Assembly (NCBI RefSeq): GCF_004322755.1
Contig: NZ_CP036401.1
Location: 7,192,001 to 7,256,000, forward strand
From: Pseudoduganella albidiflava
Lineage (GTDB): Bacteria; Pseudomonadota; Gammaproteobacteria; Burkholderiales; Burkholderiaceae_D
DNA length: 64,000 nucleotides
Reading direction: 5' to 3'
The notes beneath the pieces were generated by a model. That model saw only the letters and a program-made list of their open reading frames with translations, ran no database searches and had not been told where the DNA came from. Positions 1-9,008 of the stretch are shown one piece after another. Each line of letters opens with the position of its first letter. Position 1 is the first letter of the stretch. Made by a program: the position numbers and the translations under genes.

Positions 1-1806
1 CCGGCGCAGTGGCTGGCGCTGGCCGGTTTCGCCGCCGAGTATTACCAGCGCCCGCTGGGCGAGGTGGCGCTGCCGGGCGTGCCGAAAAACCTGCGGCTGC
101 CGACCACCGTGGCGCTGGACCGCGCGATCAAGAAGCTGGCGAAGACGGCCATCGGGCATGATCCCGCGCCGGTCGGCATGCCGGAACTCAATCCTGAACA
201 GCAACGCGCGGCCGATGCGATCGGCGGCGCCGAGGGGTTCGCACCGATGCTGCTGTACGGCGTGACAGGCAGCGGCAAGACCGAGGTGTACCTGCAGGCC
301 TGCGCCCAGGTGCTGGCGCGCGACGAACATGCGCAGATCCTCGTGCTGGTGCCCGAGATCAACCTCACGCCGCAACTGGAATCGAACATCCGTGCCCGCT
401 TCCCCGGCGTGATGGTGGCCACGCTGCACAGCAGCCTTGCCGAAGGCGAGCGCATGCTGCACTGGCTGGCCGCACACCAGGGCCAGGCCCGCATCGTGCT
501 CGGCACGCGGCTGGCGATCCTGGCCTCGCTGCCGCACCTGCGGCTGATCGTGATCGACGAGGAACACGATCCGTCGTACAAGCAGCAGGAAGGCTTGCGC
601 TATTCGGCGCGCGACCTGGCCGTGTGGCGCGCGTGGCAATTGAAGATTCCTGTCGTGCTGGGCTCGGCCACGCCATCGCTGGAAAGCTGGCATCACGCGC
701 AGTCGAAGCGCTACCGCAAGCTCGAACTGCGCGAACGCGCCGTGAAGCAGGCGGTGCTGCCCGCCGTCAAGCTCATCAACATGGAGCACGACAAGCCCGA
801 TGGCGGCGTGACGATGCAGCTGAAGGCGGCCCTGCGCCAGCGCCTGGAACGGGGCGAGCAATCGCTGCTGTTCCTGAACCGGCGCGGCTATGCCCCCGTG
901 ATCTGCTGCGATTCCTGCGGCTGGGTCAGCGATTGCCAGCGCTGCACGGCATTCATGGTGCTGCACAAGGGTGAGTTCAAGCTGCGTTGCCACCACTGCA
1001 GCCTGGAAATGCGCATTCCGCGCCATTGCCCCACCTGCGGCAACATCGACCTGCAGCCGCTGGGCCGCGGCACCCAGCGCATCGAGGAAAACCTGCGCGA
1101 ATGGTTTCCCGAGGCGCGCATCCTGCGCATCGATGCCGATTCCACGCGCCGCAAGGGCAGTGCGCAGGAAGCGTTCGACACCGTGCACCGGGGCGACGTC
1201 GATATCCTCATCGGCACGCAGATGGTCGCCAAGGGCCACGACTTCAAGAAGCTGACGCTGGTCGGCATCCTGAACCCGGACACGGCGCTGTTCTCGCAGG
1301 ATTACCGCGCCAGCGAGCGGCTGTTCGCGCAGCTGATGCAGGTGGCCGGCCGCGCCGGCCGCACCGCGCAGGCCGAAGGCGGCAGCGCCAGCGAAGTCCT
1401 GGTGCAGACGCGCTATCCCGAACATCCGCTGTATGCCGCCCTGGTCAGGCACGACTACGACCGTTTCGCCGGCGCGCTGCTGGCCGAGCGCGAGCAGGCC
1501 GGCCTGCCGCCCTACCTGTACCAGGCCATGCTGCGGGCCGAGGCGCCGGAACTGGCGAAGGCGCTGGAGTTCCTGCAGGCCGCGCGCGACTGCATGCAGG
1601 GCGAGGACATTGCCCAAGGCATTACGCTCAACGATCCGATCCCGATGAGCATGACGCGGGTGTACAACGTGGACCGCGCGCAGTTGCTGGCGGAGTCGCC
1701 GTCGCGCCCGGCATTGCAAGCCTTCCTGAAAGAATGGATGGCGCGCCTGCGGGACATGAAGTCGCGCGTGAAATGGTCGCTGGAAGTGGATCCGGTCGAT
1801 ATCTGA
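1..1806 (+). CDS. priA: Primosomal protein N' (replication restart helicase PriA), 3' part
   Basis: PriA is the superfamily-2 DNA helicase that recognises stalled forks and reloads the replicative helicase. The frame is open from base 1, so the N-terminal DNA-binding part is outside the window and about 601 residues are visible. Seen here: the Walker A loop GVTGSGKT near 258-285, a DEEH Walker B box near 556, and the PriA-specific zinc region at 904-1040 with paired cysteines (CCDSC, CQRC, CHHC, CPTC) that bind two zinc ions. Helicase motifs V and VI follow (IGTQMVAKGHDF, QVAGRAGR). The C-terminus is complete and ends at a TGA. The next gene lies 96 bp downstream with its own ribosome binding site. 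Confidence 0.97.
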   Translation, partial: PAQWLALAGFAAEYYQRPLGEVALPGVPKNLRLPTTVALDRAIKKLAKTAIGHDPAPVGMPELNPEQQRAADAIGGAEGFAPMLLYGVTGSGKTEVYLQACAQVLARDEHAQILVLVPEINLTPQLESNIRARFPGVMVATLHSSLAEGERMLHWLAAHQGQARIVLGTRLAILASLPHLRLIVIDEEHDPSYKQQEGLRYSARDLAVWRAWQLKIPVVLGSATPSLESWHHAQSKRYRKLELRERAVKQAVLPAVKLINMEHDKPDGGVTMQLKAALRQRLERGEQSLLFLNRRGYAPVICCDSCGWVSDCQRCTAFMVLHKGEFKLRCHHCSLEMRIPRHCPTCGNIDLQPLGRGTQRIEENLREWFPEARILRIDADSTRRKGSAQEAFDTVHRGDVDILIGTQMVAKGHDFKKLTLVGILNPDTALFSQDYRASERLFAQLMQVAGRAGRTAQAEGGSASEVLVQTRYPEHPLYAALVRHDYDRFAGALLAEREQAGLPPYLYQAMLRAEAPELAKALEFLQAARDCMQGEDIAQGITLNDPIPMSMTRVYNVDRAQLLAESPSRPALQAFLKEWMARLRDMKSRVKWSLEVDPVDI

Positions 1807-1902
1807 GCAGTTCACGCGGTGCGGCGCGCCGCCCGAAGCAGTTTCCTCCGCTGGCTTGCCGGGTTCCTGGTGTACGATGCCGTCAGAATTCCTGGAGGAA
1901 CC

Positions 1903-3348
1903 ATGAACACGATTCGTTGCGATGTGGCGGTGATCGGGGCCGGCACCGCCGGCCTGTCCGCCTACCGCGCCGCGCGCGCAGCCGGCAAGCACGCGGTGCT
2001 GATCGAAGGCGGCCCGTATGGCACCACGTGCGCGCGCGTGGGCTGCATGCCGAGCAAGCTGCTGATCTCGGCGGCCGAGGCCGCGCATGCCTTGCAGGCG
2101 GCCCCCGGCTTCGGCGTGCATGCCGGTACCGTGCGCATCGACGGCGCGGCCGTGATGCACCGCGTGCGCCGCGAACGCGACCGCTTCACCGGCTTTGTCG
2201 TCGACAATATCGAGGGCTTGCCGGCCGCCGACAGGATCCGCGGCTACGCCCGTTTCGCGGCGCCCGACCGCCTGCTGGTGGACGACCATACCGAGGTGCA
2301 TGCCGAACGGATCGTCATCGCCACCGGGTCGGCGCCGATCGTGCCCGAGGAATGGGCGCGCGCCGGGCCCCGCGTGATCCACAGCGACGCCGTGTTCGAG
2401 TGGACCGACCTGCCGGGCTCGGTGGCCGTCATCGGCACCGGCGTGATCGGGCTGGAACTGGGGCAGGCGCTGCACCGGCTGGGCGTGCGCGTGGCGCTGT
2501 ACGCACGCGGCAACAGCATTGCCCAGCTGAGCGACCCGGCCGTGCTGGCCGAGGCCACGACCGTGCTGAAGCAGGAGCTCGACGTGCGCTTCCAGGCCCA
2601 GGTGGTTTCGGTGCAGCCGGATGGCGAACAACTCGCGCTGGTCACGCGCGACGCCGCCGGCAACGAACTGCGCGAGCACTACGACTATGTGCTGGTGGCG
2701 ATCGGCCGTGCGCCGAACGTGCAGGCGCTGCGCCTGGATCTCGCCGGCATCGAGCGCGACCGCCGCGGCGTGCCGCTGTACAACCACACCACGATGCAGT
2801 GCGGTACCAGCCCGATCTTCATCGCCGGCGACGCCAACGACGAACTGCCGCTGTTGCCGGAAGCGGCCGACCAGGGAAAAATCGCCGGGCACAATGCCGC
2901 GCTTTATCCCGACGTGCAGCCCGGCCTGCGCCGCACGCCGCTGGCGATCGCGTTCACCGAGCCGCAGATCGCCACCCCCGGCGCCGGCTGGCGCGCGCTG
3001 GCCCAGAGCCACGAGGGGCGCTTTGCCGTCGGTGAAGTGTCGTTCAACAACCAGGGCCGCAGCCGCGTGATGCTGCAGAACCGCGGCATGCTGCGGGTGT
3101 ACGGGGAATACGGCAGCGGCCGCTTCCTGGGCGCCGAGATGATCGGTCCGCGCGCCGAACACATCGGCCACCTGCTGGCCTGGTCCGTGCAGGCCGGGCT
3201 GACGGTGGCCGCCATGCTCGACATGCCGTTCTATCATCCCGTGGTGGAAGAAGGGCTGCGCACCGCGCTGCGCGACCTGGCCGAGGCCCTGAAGCACCCG
3301 CCGCCGGAGCCGCCGCAACCCTGCCCGGACTGCACGCCGGGCACATGA
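1903..3348 (+). CDS. Dihydrolipoamide dehydrogenase-family pyridine nucleotide-disulfide oxidoreductase
   Basis: A 481-residue class I flavoprotein disulfide reductase. The ATG at 1903 is preceded by GGAGG at good spacing; upstream codons in the same frame are not needed. Residues 8-17 carry the FAD dinucleotide loop (VAVIGAGTAG). C43 and C48 form the redox-active CxxxxC disulfide, a central VIGTGVIGLELG loop binds NAD(P)H, and FIAGDAN is the second FAD motif. The C-terminal HPVVEE corresponds to the His-Glu pair of the dimerisation domain. It stands alone, with no pyruvate or 2-oxoglutarate dehydrogenase genes nearby, so it may reduce another substrate. The extra proline-rich tail ends with a CPDC motif, which is unusual and could carry a second thiol pair. 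Confidence 0.85.
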   Translation: MNTIRCDVAVIGAGTAGLSAYRAARAAGKHAVLIEGGPYGTTCARVGCMPSKLLISAAEAAHALQAAPGFGVHAGTVRIDGAAVMHRVRRERDRFTGFVVDNIEGLPAADRIRGYARFAAPDRLLVDDHTEVHAERIVIATGSAPIVPEEWARAGPRVIHSDAVFEWTDLPGSVAVIGTGVIGLELGQALHRLGVRVALYARGNSIAQLSDPAVLAEATTVLKQELDVRFQAQVVSVQPDGEQLALVTRDAAGNELREHYDYVLVAIGRAPNVQALRLDLAGIERDRRGVPLYNHTTMQCGTSPIFIAGDANDELPLLPEAADQGKIAGHNAALYPDVQPGLRRTPLAIAFTEPQIATPGAGWRALAQSHEGRFAVGEVSFNNQGRSRVMLQNRGMLRVYGEYGSGRFLGAEMIGPRAEHIGHLLAWSVQAGLTVAAMLDMPFYHPVVEEGLRTALRDLAEALKHPPPEPPQPCPDCTPGT

Positions 3349-3532
3349 GTGGCCGGAATCCATGGCCGATCCGTGGCCGGATTTAGCTGAACTAAAAAGC
3401 AACGCCGTTTGATTTTCCCCAAAAGCAATCGCCGGTGTCTTACCTTGCTGCTATAGACTATTGATAGAAAGCAAAGCTGTCGCGTGATGGGCAATCTAGA
3501 GTCATACGCGCAGGCAATATTTTGGGGGCATC

Positions 3533-4657
3533 ATGACGATACGGCGATTAACCAGCGATGACATCCGTCCGGGCGAGCGGCTGGCCTGGGATGTGTTTGG
3601 CGAAAATGGCGCACTGCTCGTGCGCAAGGGCTTCACGCCATCGTCCGAGGCGCAGGCCGACAGCATCGTCCAGCGCGGCTATGTCGACGATGCCTCGCCC
3701 TGCGTGGCCAGCGTGAAGGCGCGCGCCGCCAGTGTCGAGCCGCCGTCGGTGCTGCGCCTGCTGAACCACGCGGTCGCGGAACTGGAACCGCTGCTGCACC
3801 GCATCGCGGCCGGCGGCGGCGGCGTGCAGGCCGAGCTGGAACAGGTGGCGCTGCTCGTCGAGGAAGCCGTCGAGATCAACCCCGAGGTGGCTGCCGCCTG
3901 CATCCTGCATAACCAGCGCGCCGCCCCCTACGCGGTCCGGCATTGCATCGACACGGCCGTGGTGGCGCAGATCCTGGCCCGCGCGGTCAAGCGGCCGGCT
4001 GAGGAAACGCAGTCGATGTCGCTGGCCGCGCTGACGATGAACGTGGGAATGCTGCGCCTGCAGGACGACCGCTGCGTGCTGTCCACCGAGGAAAAGGCGC
4101 TGGTGCGCAGCCACCCGGAACAGGGCGTGGCGCTGCTGCGCCAGGCCGGCGTGAGCGACCCGCTCTGGCTCGACTGCGTGCTGTCGCACCATGAAAACGA
4201 AAATGGCAGCGGCTATCCGCGCGCGCTGGTCGGCGACGCGATCGCCTTCCCGGCCAAGCTGATCGCGCTGGCCGACCGCTATTGCGCGCGCGTGTCGGAC
4301 CGGCCGTTCCGCAAGCCGATGCTGCCGAACGCGGCGCTACGCGACATCCTGCTCGATGCGCGGCACGCGCTGGATGCCCAGCTGGGGGCCGTGCTGATCC
4401 GCGAACTGGGGATTTATCCGGTCGGCACCTTCGTGCGGCTGCTCAATGGCGAAGTGGGCGTGGTATCGCGCCGCGGCCTGAATTCGACGACACCGTACGT
4501 GCAGTCGTTCATCGGCCCGCGCGGCGCGCCGCTCGACGTGTTCCTGCAGCGCGATACCCGCGGCGAGCTGTCCGGCATTCGCGACGTGCTCAGCGCCGAG
4601 CAGGTCGATGGCAGCATCCGGATGGACCAGGTGTGGGGCAGGGCGGCACTGCCCTAG
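3533..4657 (+). CDS. HD-GYP-type protein with a degenerate HD dyad
   Basis: A 374-residue cytoplasmic protein. The ATG follows a G-rich stretch (TTTGGGGGC). An N-terminal region of about 110 residues precedes an HD-GYP fold. HD-GYP domains hydrolyse cyclic di-GMP using a di- or tri-iron centre. The second half of the motif is intact (H219, H220, E221, then G227-Y228-P229). Where an active enzyme has HDxGK, this protein reads M169-N170-V-G-M173. Losing the metal-binding His-Asp pair and the lysine argues against phosphodiesterase activity. It could be a c-di-GMP sensor or an interaction module. It is flanked by unrelated genes, so context gives no pathway. Confidence 0.85.
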   Translation: MTIRRLTSDDIRPGERLAWDVFGENGALLVRKGFTPSSEAQADSIVQRGYVDDASPCVASVKARAASVEPPSVLRLLNHAVAELEPLLHRIAAGGGGVQAELEQVALLVEEAVEINPEVAAACILHNQRAAPYAVRHCIDTAVVAQILARAVKRPAEETQSMSLAALTMNVGMLRLQDDRCVLSTEEKALVRSHPEQGVALLRQAGVSDPLWLDCVLSHHENENGSGYPRALVGDAIAFPAKLIALADRYCARVSDRPFRKPMLPNAALRDILLDARHALDAQLGAVLIRELGIYPVGTFVRLLNGEVGVVSRRGLNSTTPYVQSFIGPRGAPLDVFLQRDTRGELSGIRDVLSAEQVDGSIRMDQVWGRAALP

Positions 4658-4743
4658 GAAGCGCTGATTTATTGCGGTTCCCTAGCGTGCCGTCGACTTC
4701 ACGGCCGGCGAACCGGTGACCGACCACGCTGGCGTGGCATCGA

Positions 4744-5259
4744 TCAGTTCAGCGTCGCATCCAGCCGGCCATCCTCGGCCAGTTCGCGCAGCACGCGGAT
4801 CGTGTCGATATCCGATTCCTGGTAGGCCGAGCGGCGGAATTCGTCGAACATGGCGTTTTCCTCGTCCTCGCGGGCGTTGTGCGCATCTTCGTACTCGAAG
4901 CGCACGAACAGGCGGTCCTGGCCATGCGACTCGATCGTCATCGTCAGGCTCGACTTGCTGATCTCGCCCTGCGGCGCCACTTCGTAGCGGATCAGGTTCG
5001 GGTATTCCAGCACCACCGTATCCTCGATCACCAGGTCGCCATAGCGCTGGGTGCGCTTGAAGCCATTGTTCGTGCGCTCGCCGATGCGCACCTCGTCCAG
5101 GTGCGGCACGAACAGCTTGGGCGATTCGGCGCGCAGCACGAGCCCGCGCCAGACCTGATCGTGGGTGAGGATATCGATCAGCGGATTCAGCGGATCATTG
5201 ATTTCTATCAAATGTTCGAATTTCATAGCGTGGCAAAAAAGTCGTGAGCCGAATGCCAC
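4744..5259 (-). CDS. SRPBCC-family protein (AtaL/DUF1857-like)
   Basis: A 171-residue soluble protein of the START/Bet v1-like SRPBCC superfamily, small helix-grip domains with a hydrophobic pocket. The conserved block (KFEHLIEINDP, LTHDQVWRGLVLRAE) is typical of the AtaL/DUF1857 group. Two starts are possible. The GTG at 5259 has a perfect GGAGGA five bases upstream. The ATG at 5226 has no ribosome binding site but matches where homologues, as I recall them, usually begin. I chose the GTG on the ribosome binding site. It is divergent from rep and shares a 114-bp promoter region with it. The ligand is unknown. Confidence 0.75.
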   Translation of the reverse strand: MAFGSRLFCHAMKFEHLIEINDPLNPLIDILTHDQVWRGLVLRAESPKLFVPHLDEVRIGERTNNGFKRTQRYGDLVIEDTVVLEYPNLIRYEVAPQGEISKSSLTMTIESHGQDRLFVRFEYEDAHNAREDEENAMFDEFRRSAYQESDIDTIRVLRELAEDGRLDATLN

Positions 5260-5373
5260 TATATTCCTCCAAAGCGGGAAATATCAATGCCGAGGCGGTA
5301 GAATGGCCGGCTGCGTGTCCGGCTGTGCCTGCCTTATCCGCGTTTTCAACCTCGCCTTAGATCTTCTTTCAAC

Positions 5374-7446
5374 ATGTCCAATGCACCCAGATTCGGCCTG
5401 AACGGGCCGCAAAGCGAAGCCGTGCTGTACCTCGACGGACCGGCCCTCGTGCTGGCCGGCGCCGGCTCGGGCAAGACGCGCGTGATCACGCAAAAGATCA
5501 CCTACATGATCGAGGAGCGGGGCTACGATCCCCGCACCATCGCCGCCCTCACATTCACCAACAAGGCCGCGCTGGAAATGCAGGAGCGCGTGGCCAAGCT
5601 GCTGAAGCAGCCGAAGCAGGCCAAGCAGCTCACGGTGTCGACCTTCCATTCGCTGGGCGTGAAGATCCTGCGGCAGGAAGCCAACCACCTGGGCCTGAAG
5701 GACCGCTTTTCCATCATGGACAGCGACGATTGCTATTCGCTGGTGCAGGACCTGGCCATCACCACCGACAAGCAGCTGATCCGCCGCATCCAGAACGACA
5801 TCTCGCTGTGGAAGAACGGCCTGGTCACGCCGGAGCTGGCGATCCGCAACGCCAAGGACGAGGACGAGGCGCAGTCGGCGCGCATCTACGCCAGCTACGT
5901 GAGCACGCTGTCGGCCTACCAGGCGGTCGACTTCGATGACCTGATCCGCCTGCCGGTGGAACTGTTCCGCGACAACGACCCGGTGCGCGACAAATGGCAG
6001 CGCCGCCTGCGCTACCTGCTGGTCGACGAATACCAGGACACCAACACCTGCCAGTACGAGCTGCTGAAGCTGATGGTGACGGGGATCGGCAAGAAGCCCA
6101 TGTTTACCGCGGTGGGCGACGACGACCAGGCGATCTACGCCTGGCGCGGCGCCTCGGTGGAAAACCTGGCCAACCTGCAGGTCGATTTCCCCGATCTGCG
6201 GCTGATCAAGCTGGAACAGAACTACCGCTCCACCACGCGCATCCTGCAGGCGGCCAACGCCGTCATCTCGAACAACCCGAAGCTGTTCGAGAAGGCGCTG
6301 TGGTCCGAGCACGGCCTGGGCGAGCCGATCAAGGTGCACGCGATGGCCAACGACGAACAGGAAGCCGACCAGGTGGCGATCATGATCTCGGCCGACCACT
6401 TCGAGCGCCGCAACAAGTGGTCCGATTACGCGATCCTGTACCGCGGCAACCACCAGGCCCGCATCATCGAGCAGGCGCTGCGCAACCAGCGCATTCCGTA
6501 CACGATCTCCGGCGGCCAGAGCTTCTTCGACAAGGCCGAGATCAAGGACATCATCGCCTACCTGCGCCTGCTGGCCAACCAGGACGACGACCCCGCCTTC
6601 ATCCGCGCCGTGACGACGCCGCGCCGCGGCATCGGCCAGTCCACGCTGGAAGTGCTGGGCGCCTTTTCCGGCCAGTGGCAATGCTCGCTGTTCGAAGCCG
6701 TGTTCAAGGGCGGCATCGAAGCGAAGCTGACCGACCGCCAGCTGCAGCCACTGCGCGACTTCTGCAATTTCATCAACGACCTGGAATCGCGCGCCAGCCG
6801 CCCGGGCCAGGCCGGCAGCGGCGACAACGCCGCCCAGGTGCTGGACGACATGATGGAAGCGATCCACTACGAGCACTACCTGTACGACACGCTGGAAGAG
6901 CGCGCCGCGCAGGGCAAGTGGCAGAACGTGCTGGACTTCATCGGCTGGCTGAAGGAGCGGGGCCGCGGCGGCAAGGACCGCGACGGCGAGGAAAAGAACG
7001 TGCTGGAGCTGACGCAGATGGTGGCGCTGATGTCGATGCTCGAGGGGAAGGACGAAGACCCGGATGCGATCCGCATGTCCACCCTGCACGCGTCGAAAGG
7101 CCTGGAGTATCCGCACGTGTTCCTGGTCGGCGTGGAAGAAGGCATCCTGCCGCACAAGGGCGATCCGGATGCGCCGGTCGAAACGCTGGCCCAGCGCATC
7201 GAGGAAGAACGCCGGCTGATGTACGTGGGCATCACGCGTGCGCAGCGCACGCTGCAGCTGACCTGGTGCAAGAAGCGGAAACGCGCCGGCGAGCAGGTAC
7301 ACTGCGACGTTTCCCGCTTCATCGCCGAGATGCAGCTGGACGTGGGCGATGCGCCGCCGAAGGAAACCGAGGTGATCTCGCCGCGCGAACGCCTGGCCCG
7401 CATGAAGGAATTGCTGGCCACTTCGAAACCAAAGGAAATCACGTGA
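5374..7446 (+). CDS. rep: ATP-dependent DNA helicase Rep (UvrD/PcrA superfamily 1A)
   Basis: A 690-residue 3'-5' DNA helicase that clears proteins ahead of replication forks and helps fork restart. All SF1A motifs are visible in order: Walker A AGAGSGKT at residues 28-35, motif Ia LTFTNKAA, motif II LLVDEYQDTN, motif III AIYAWRGA, motif IV QNYRST, motif V STLHASKGLEY and motif VI RRLMYVGITRAQ. Length and the N-terminus (LNGPQSEAV) fit Rep better than UvrD, which is longer. Its TGA overlaps the GTG of slyX by four bases (GTGA), so the two are probably translationally coupled. Confidence 0.95.
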   Translation: MSNAPRFGLNGPQSEAVLYLDGPALVLAGAGSGKTRVITQKITYMIEERGYDPRTIAALTFTNKAALEMQERVAKLLKQPKQAKQLTVSTFHSLGVKILRQEANHLGLKDRFSIMDSDDCYSLVQDLAITTDKQLIRRIQNDISLWKNGLVTPELAIRNAKDEDEAQSARIYASYVSTLSAYQAVDFDDLIRLPVELFRDNDPVRDKWQRRLRYLLVDEYQDTNTCQYELLKLMVTGIGKKPMFTAVGDDDQAIYAWRGASVENLANLQVDFPDLRLIKLEQNYRSTTRILQAANAVISNNPKLFEKALWSEHGLGEPIKVHAMANDEQEADQVAIMISADHFERRNKWSDYAILYRGNHQARIIEQALRNQRIPYTISGGQSFFDKAEIKDIIAYLRLLANQDDDPAFIRAVTTPRRGIGQSTLEVLGAFSGQWQCSLFEAVFKGGIEAKLTDRQLQPLRDFCNFINDLESRASRPGQAGSGDNAAQVLDDMMEAIHYEHYLYDTLEERAAQGKWQNVLDFIGWLKERGRGGKDRDGEEKNVLELTQMVALMSMLEGKDEDPDAIRMSTLHASKGLEYPHVFLVGVEEGILPHKGDPDAPVETLAQRIEEERRLMYVGITRAQRTLQLTWCKKRKRAGEQVHCDVSRFIAEMQLDVGDAPPKETEVISPRERLARMKELLATSKPKEIT

Positions 7447-7655
7447 ACCCGCAAGAAGAACAAGAGGCACGCTTCGTCGACATCGAGATCAAGCTGGCGC
7501 ACCAGGAAGACCTGGTCGAATCGCTGAACGCGCGCATCTATGAGCAGCAAAAGCAGATCGACCAGCTGGAAGCCATGGTGGCCCGGCTGATCGAGCACAT
7601 GCGCACGCGCGACACCACCCAGGCGCCCGTCAACGAGCGGCCGCCGCATTATTGA
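7443..7655 (+). CDS. slyX: SlyX family coiled-coil protein
   Basis: A 70-residue protein starting at a GTG that overlaps the rep stop codon. The body is an amphipathic helix with heptad spacing (IEIKLAHQEDLVESLNARI, then QQKQIDQLEAMVARLIEHM) and a short tail ending in RPPHY, the PPHY ending being characteristic of SlyX. SlyX is widespread in Proteobacteria but its biochemical role is not established; it was named from a phage-lysis locus in E. coli. The stop codon lies 14 bp before the next start, so it is the middle gene of a three-gene cluster with rep. Confidence 0.9.
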   Translation: MNPQEEQEARFVDIEIKLAHQEDLVESLNARIYEQQKQIDQLEAMVARLIEHMRTRDTTQAPVNERPPHY

Positions 7656-7669
7656 TGGGAGGCTTGCCG

Positions 7670-8254
7670 ATGGAAGCCTATCTCGCCGCATCGGAATGGA
7701 TCGACTTCGACCACCCGCGCGTCAAGGAGCGGGCCGACGCGCTGGCGCAAGGGAGTACCGGCATCGGCGACACGGTGCGCCGCTGCTTCGAGTTCGTGCG
7801 CGACGAGATCCGCCACAGTTGGGACTATCGCCAGAATCCGGTCACCTGCCGCGCCTCGGACGTACTGGCGCACGGCACCGGCTATTGCTACGCCAAGAGC
7901 CACCTGCTGGCCGCGCTGCTGCGCGCGAACGGCATCCCGGCCGGCCTGTGCTACCAGCGCCTCGCGGTCGGCACCGAAGGGCCGCCGTTCTGCCTGCACG
8001 GCCTGAACGCCGTCTGGCTGCCGGAGCACGGCTGGTACCGCATCGATGCGCGCGGCAACAAGGAAGGCGTCGATGCCCGCTTCACCCCTCCCGTTGAGCG
8101 GCTGGCGTTTCCCGTGCTGGCGCGCGAGGAGCGCGACCTGCCCGAGATCTGGGCCGAGCCGCTGGGCGTGATCGTGGCCGCGCTGACCGGCCATGCCACG
8201 GTGGAAGACGTGGCGGCGCACCTGCCCGATATCGATCTGCTGCCCCGCCCATGA
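7670..8254 (+). CDS. Transglutaminase-like cysteine protease-fold protein
   Basis: A 194-residue protein with the core of the transglutaminase/protease superfamily. The likely triad is C73 (in GTGYCYAKSHLL), H110 (CLHGLNAVW) and D126 (YRIDARG), in the usual order and spacing. There is no signal peptide or membrane segment, so it should be cytoplasmic. The ATG at 7670 has GGGAGG seven bases upstream, inside the slyX end; two further upstream ATGs at 7652 lack a ribosome binding site. Bacterial members act as proteases, amidases or peptide-modifying enzymes; the substrate is not predictable here. Probably co-transcribed with rep and slyX. Confidence 0.8.
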   Translation: MEAYLAASEWIDFDHPRVKERADALAQGSTGIGDTVRRCFEFVRDEIRHSWDYRQNPVTCRASDVLAHGTGYCYAKSHLLAALLRANGIPAGLCYQRLAVGTEGPPFCLHGLNAVWLPEHGWYRIDARGNKEGVDARFTPPVERLAFPVLAREERDLPEIWAEPLGVIVAALTGHATVEDVAAHLPDIDLLPRP

Positions 8255-8274
8255 GCGGTACATGAGCGGCAAAT

Positions 8275-8310
8275 AAGCGGCGGCAAACAAGCGGCGGCAA
8301 ACAAGCGGCG
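8275..8310 (+). repeat. Short tandem repeat, 14-bp unit
   Basis: Two perfect copies of AAGCGGCGGCAAAC (8275-8288, 8289-8302) followed by eight bases of a third. Upstream, TGAGCGGTACA and TGAGCGGCAAAT look like decayed copies. It lies just after the stop of the transglutaminase-like gene, where repeated TGA/TAA-containing units extend the 3' untranslated region. No hairpin with a T tract is present. Confidence 0.7.
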
Positions 8311-8433
8311 CGCCAGTGCCGAAAGTCATGGTCCCGCACCATGCCGACCGGCACATGCGGCAATCGTTCCCGTTTCCTACACTGCGCAGCGATGCGGCCG
8401 GACTGTCCGGCCCCACGCCAGTGAAAGGACACC

Positions 8434-9000
8434 ATGAAACGATCGACCCTGACCGTCGCAGCGCTGATTTCCATCGTATCGGCGCTTTCCGCATCGACCG
8501 CCTTCGCCCAGTCGTATGCCGGCATCTCGCTCGGCAAGCGCGGCACGCAGCAATGGCGCGAAGCTTCCGGCACCGTGCTCGAGCCGACTGAAAAGGCCGG
8601 ACCCGTTACCATGTATGGCGGCTGGCGCTTTACCGACACGTGGGCGCTGGAGGCGGGTTACGCGCGGCTGTCGGACGCCGACTACGCCACCACCGGTGGC
8701 GAATCGTCGGCACGTTCCGGCGCCGCGTACCTGGCCGCCAAGGCCACTTTCCCGATCAACGACCGGTTCGGCTGGTACCTGAAGGGCGGTGTCGCCCGCA
8801 ATTACCTGGAGGTCGACATGCCCGGCGGGCGCGAGGAAAAGGAACACAATATCCGGGCCATGGGCAGCGTCGGCATCGAGTACCGTTTCACGCCGCACGT
8901 CATTGGCGTGGCGGAGCTGGCTTCTTACGGCAAGGTCAGGACATCGACCGCCTACATGCGACACAACGGGCTGAACCTGGGGCTGCGCTTCGATTTCTGA
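8434..9000 (+). CDS. Outer-membrane beta-barrel protein (OmpA-like/OmpX-type 8-strand barrel)
   Basis: A 188-residue protein with a clear signal peptide (MKRSTLTVAALISIVSALSA, cleavage after AFA before QSYAGIS). The mature part alternates polar and hydrophobic residues with repeated aromatic-ended strands (YAGISLG, MYGGWRF, WALEAGYARL, AYLAAKATF, WYLKGGVARNYL, GIEYRF, GLNLGLRFDF). It ends in phenylalanine, the usual signal for BAM-mediated insertion. It is most like small eight-stranded barrels of the OmpA-like/Opa group, roughly 165 residues mature. It is followed closely by a convergent response-regulator gene. Function is unknown; adhesion or membrane stability are typical for the class. 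Confidence 0.85.
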   Translation: MKRSTLTVAALISIVSALSASTAFAQSYAGISLGKRGTQQWREASGTVLEPTEKAGPVTMYGGWRFTDTWALEAGYARLSDADYATTGGESSARSGAAYLAAKATFPINDRFGWYLKGGVARNYLEVDMPGGREEKEHNIRAMGSVGIEYRFTPHVIGVAELASYGKVRTSTAYMRHNGLNLGLRFDF

Positions 9001-9008
9001 ACGCCGTC

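Noticed and set aside
987..3035. 682-codon plus-strand frame across priA and the flavoprotein gene
   Set aside because: Arg/Ala/Gly-rich shadow spanning two genes in another frame; no motif.
5284..7470. Minus-strand open frame of 728 codons opposite rep
   Set aside because: Antisense shadow created by GC-rich third positions; rep on the other strand has all helicase motifs.
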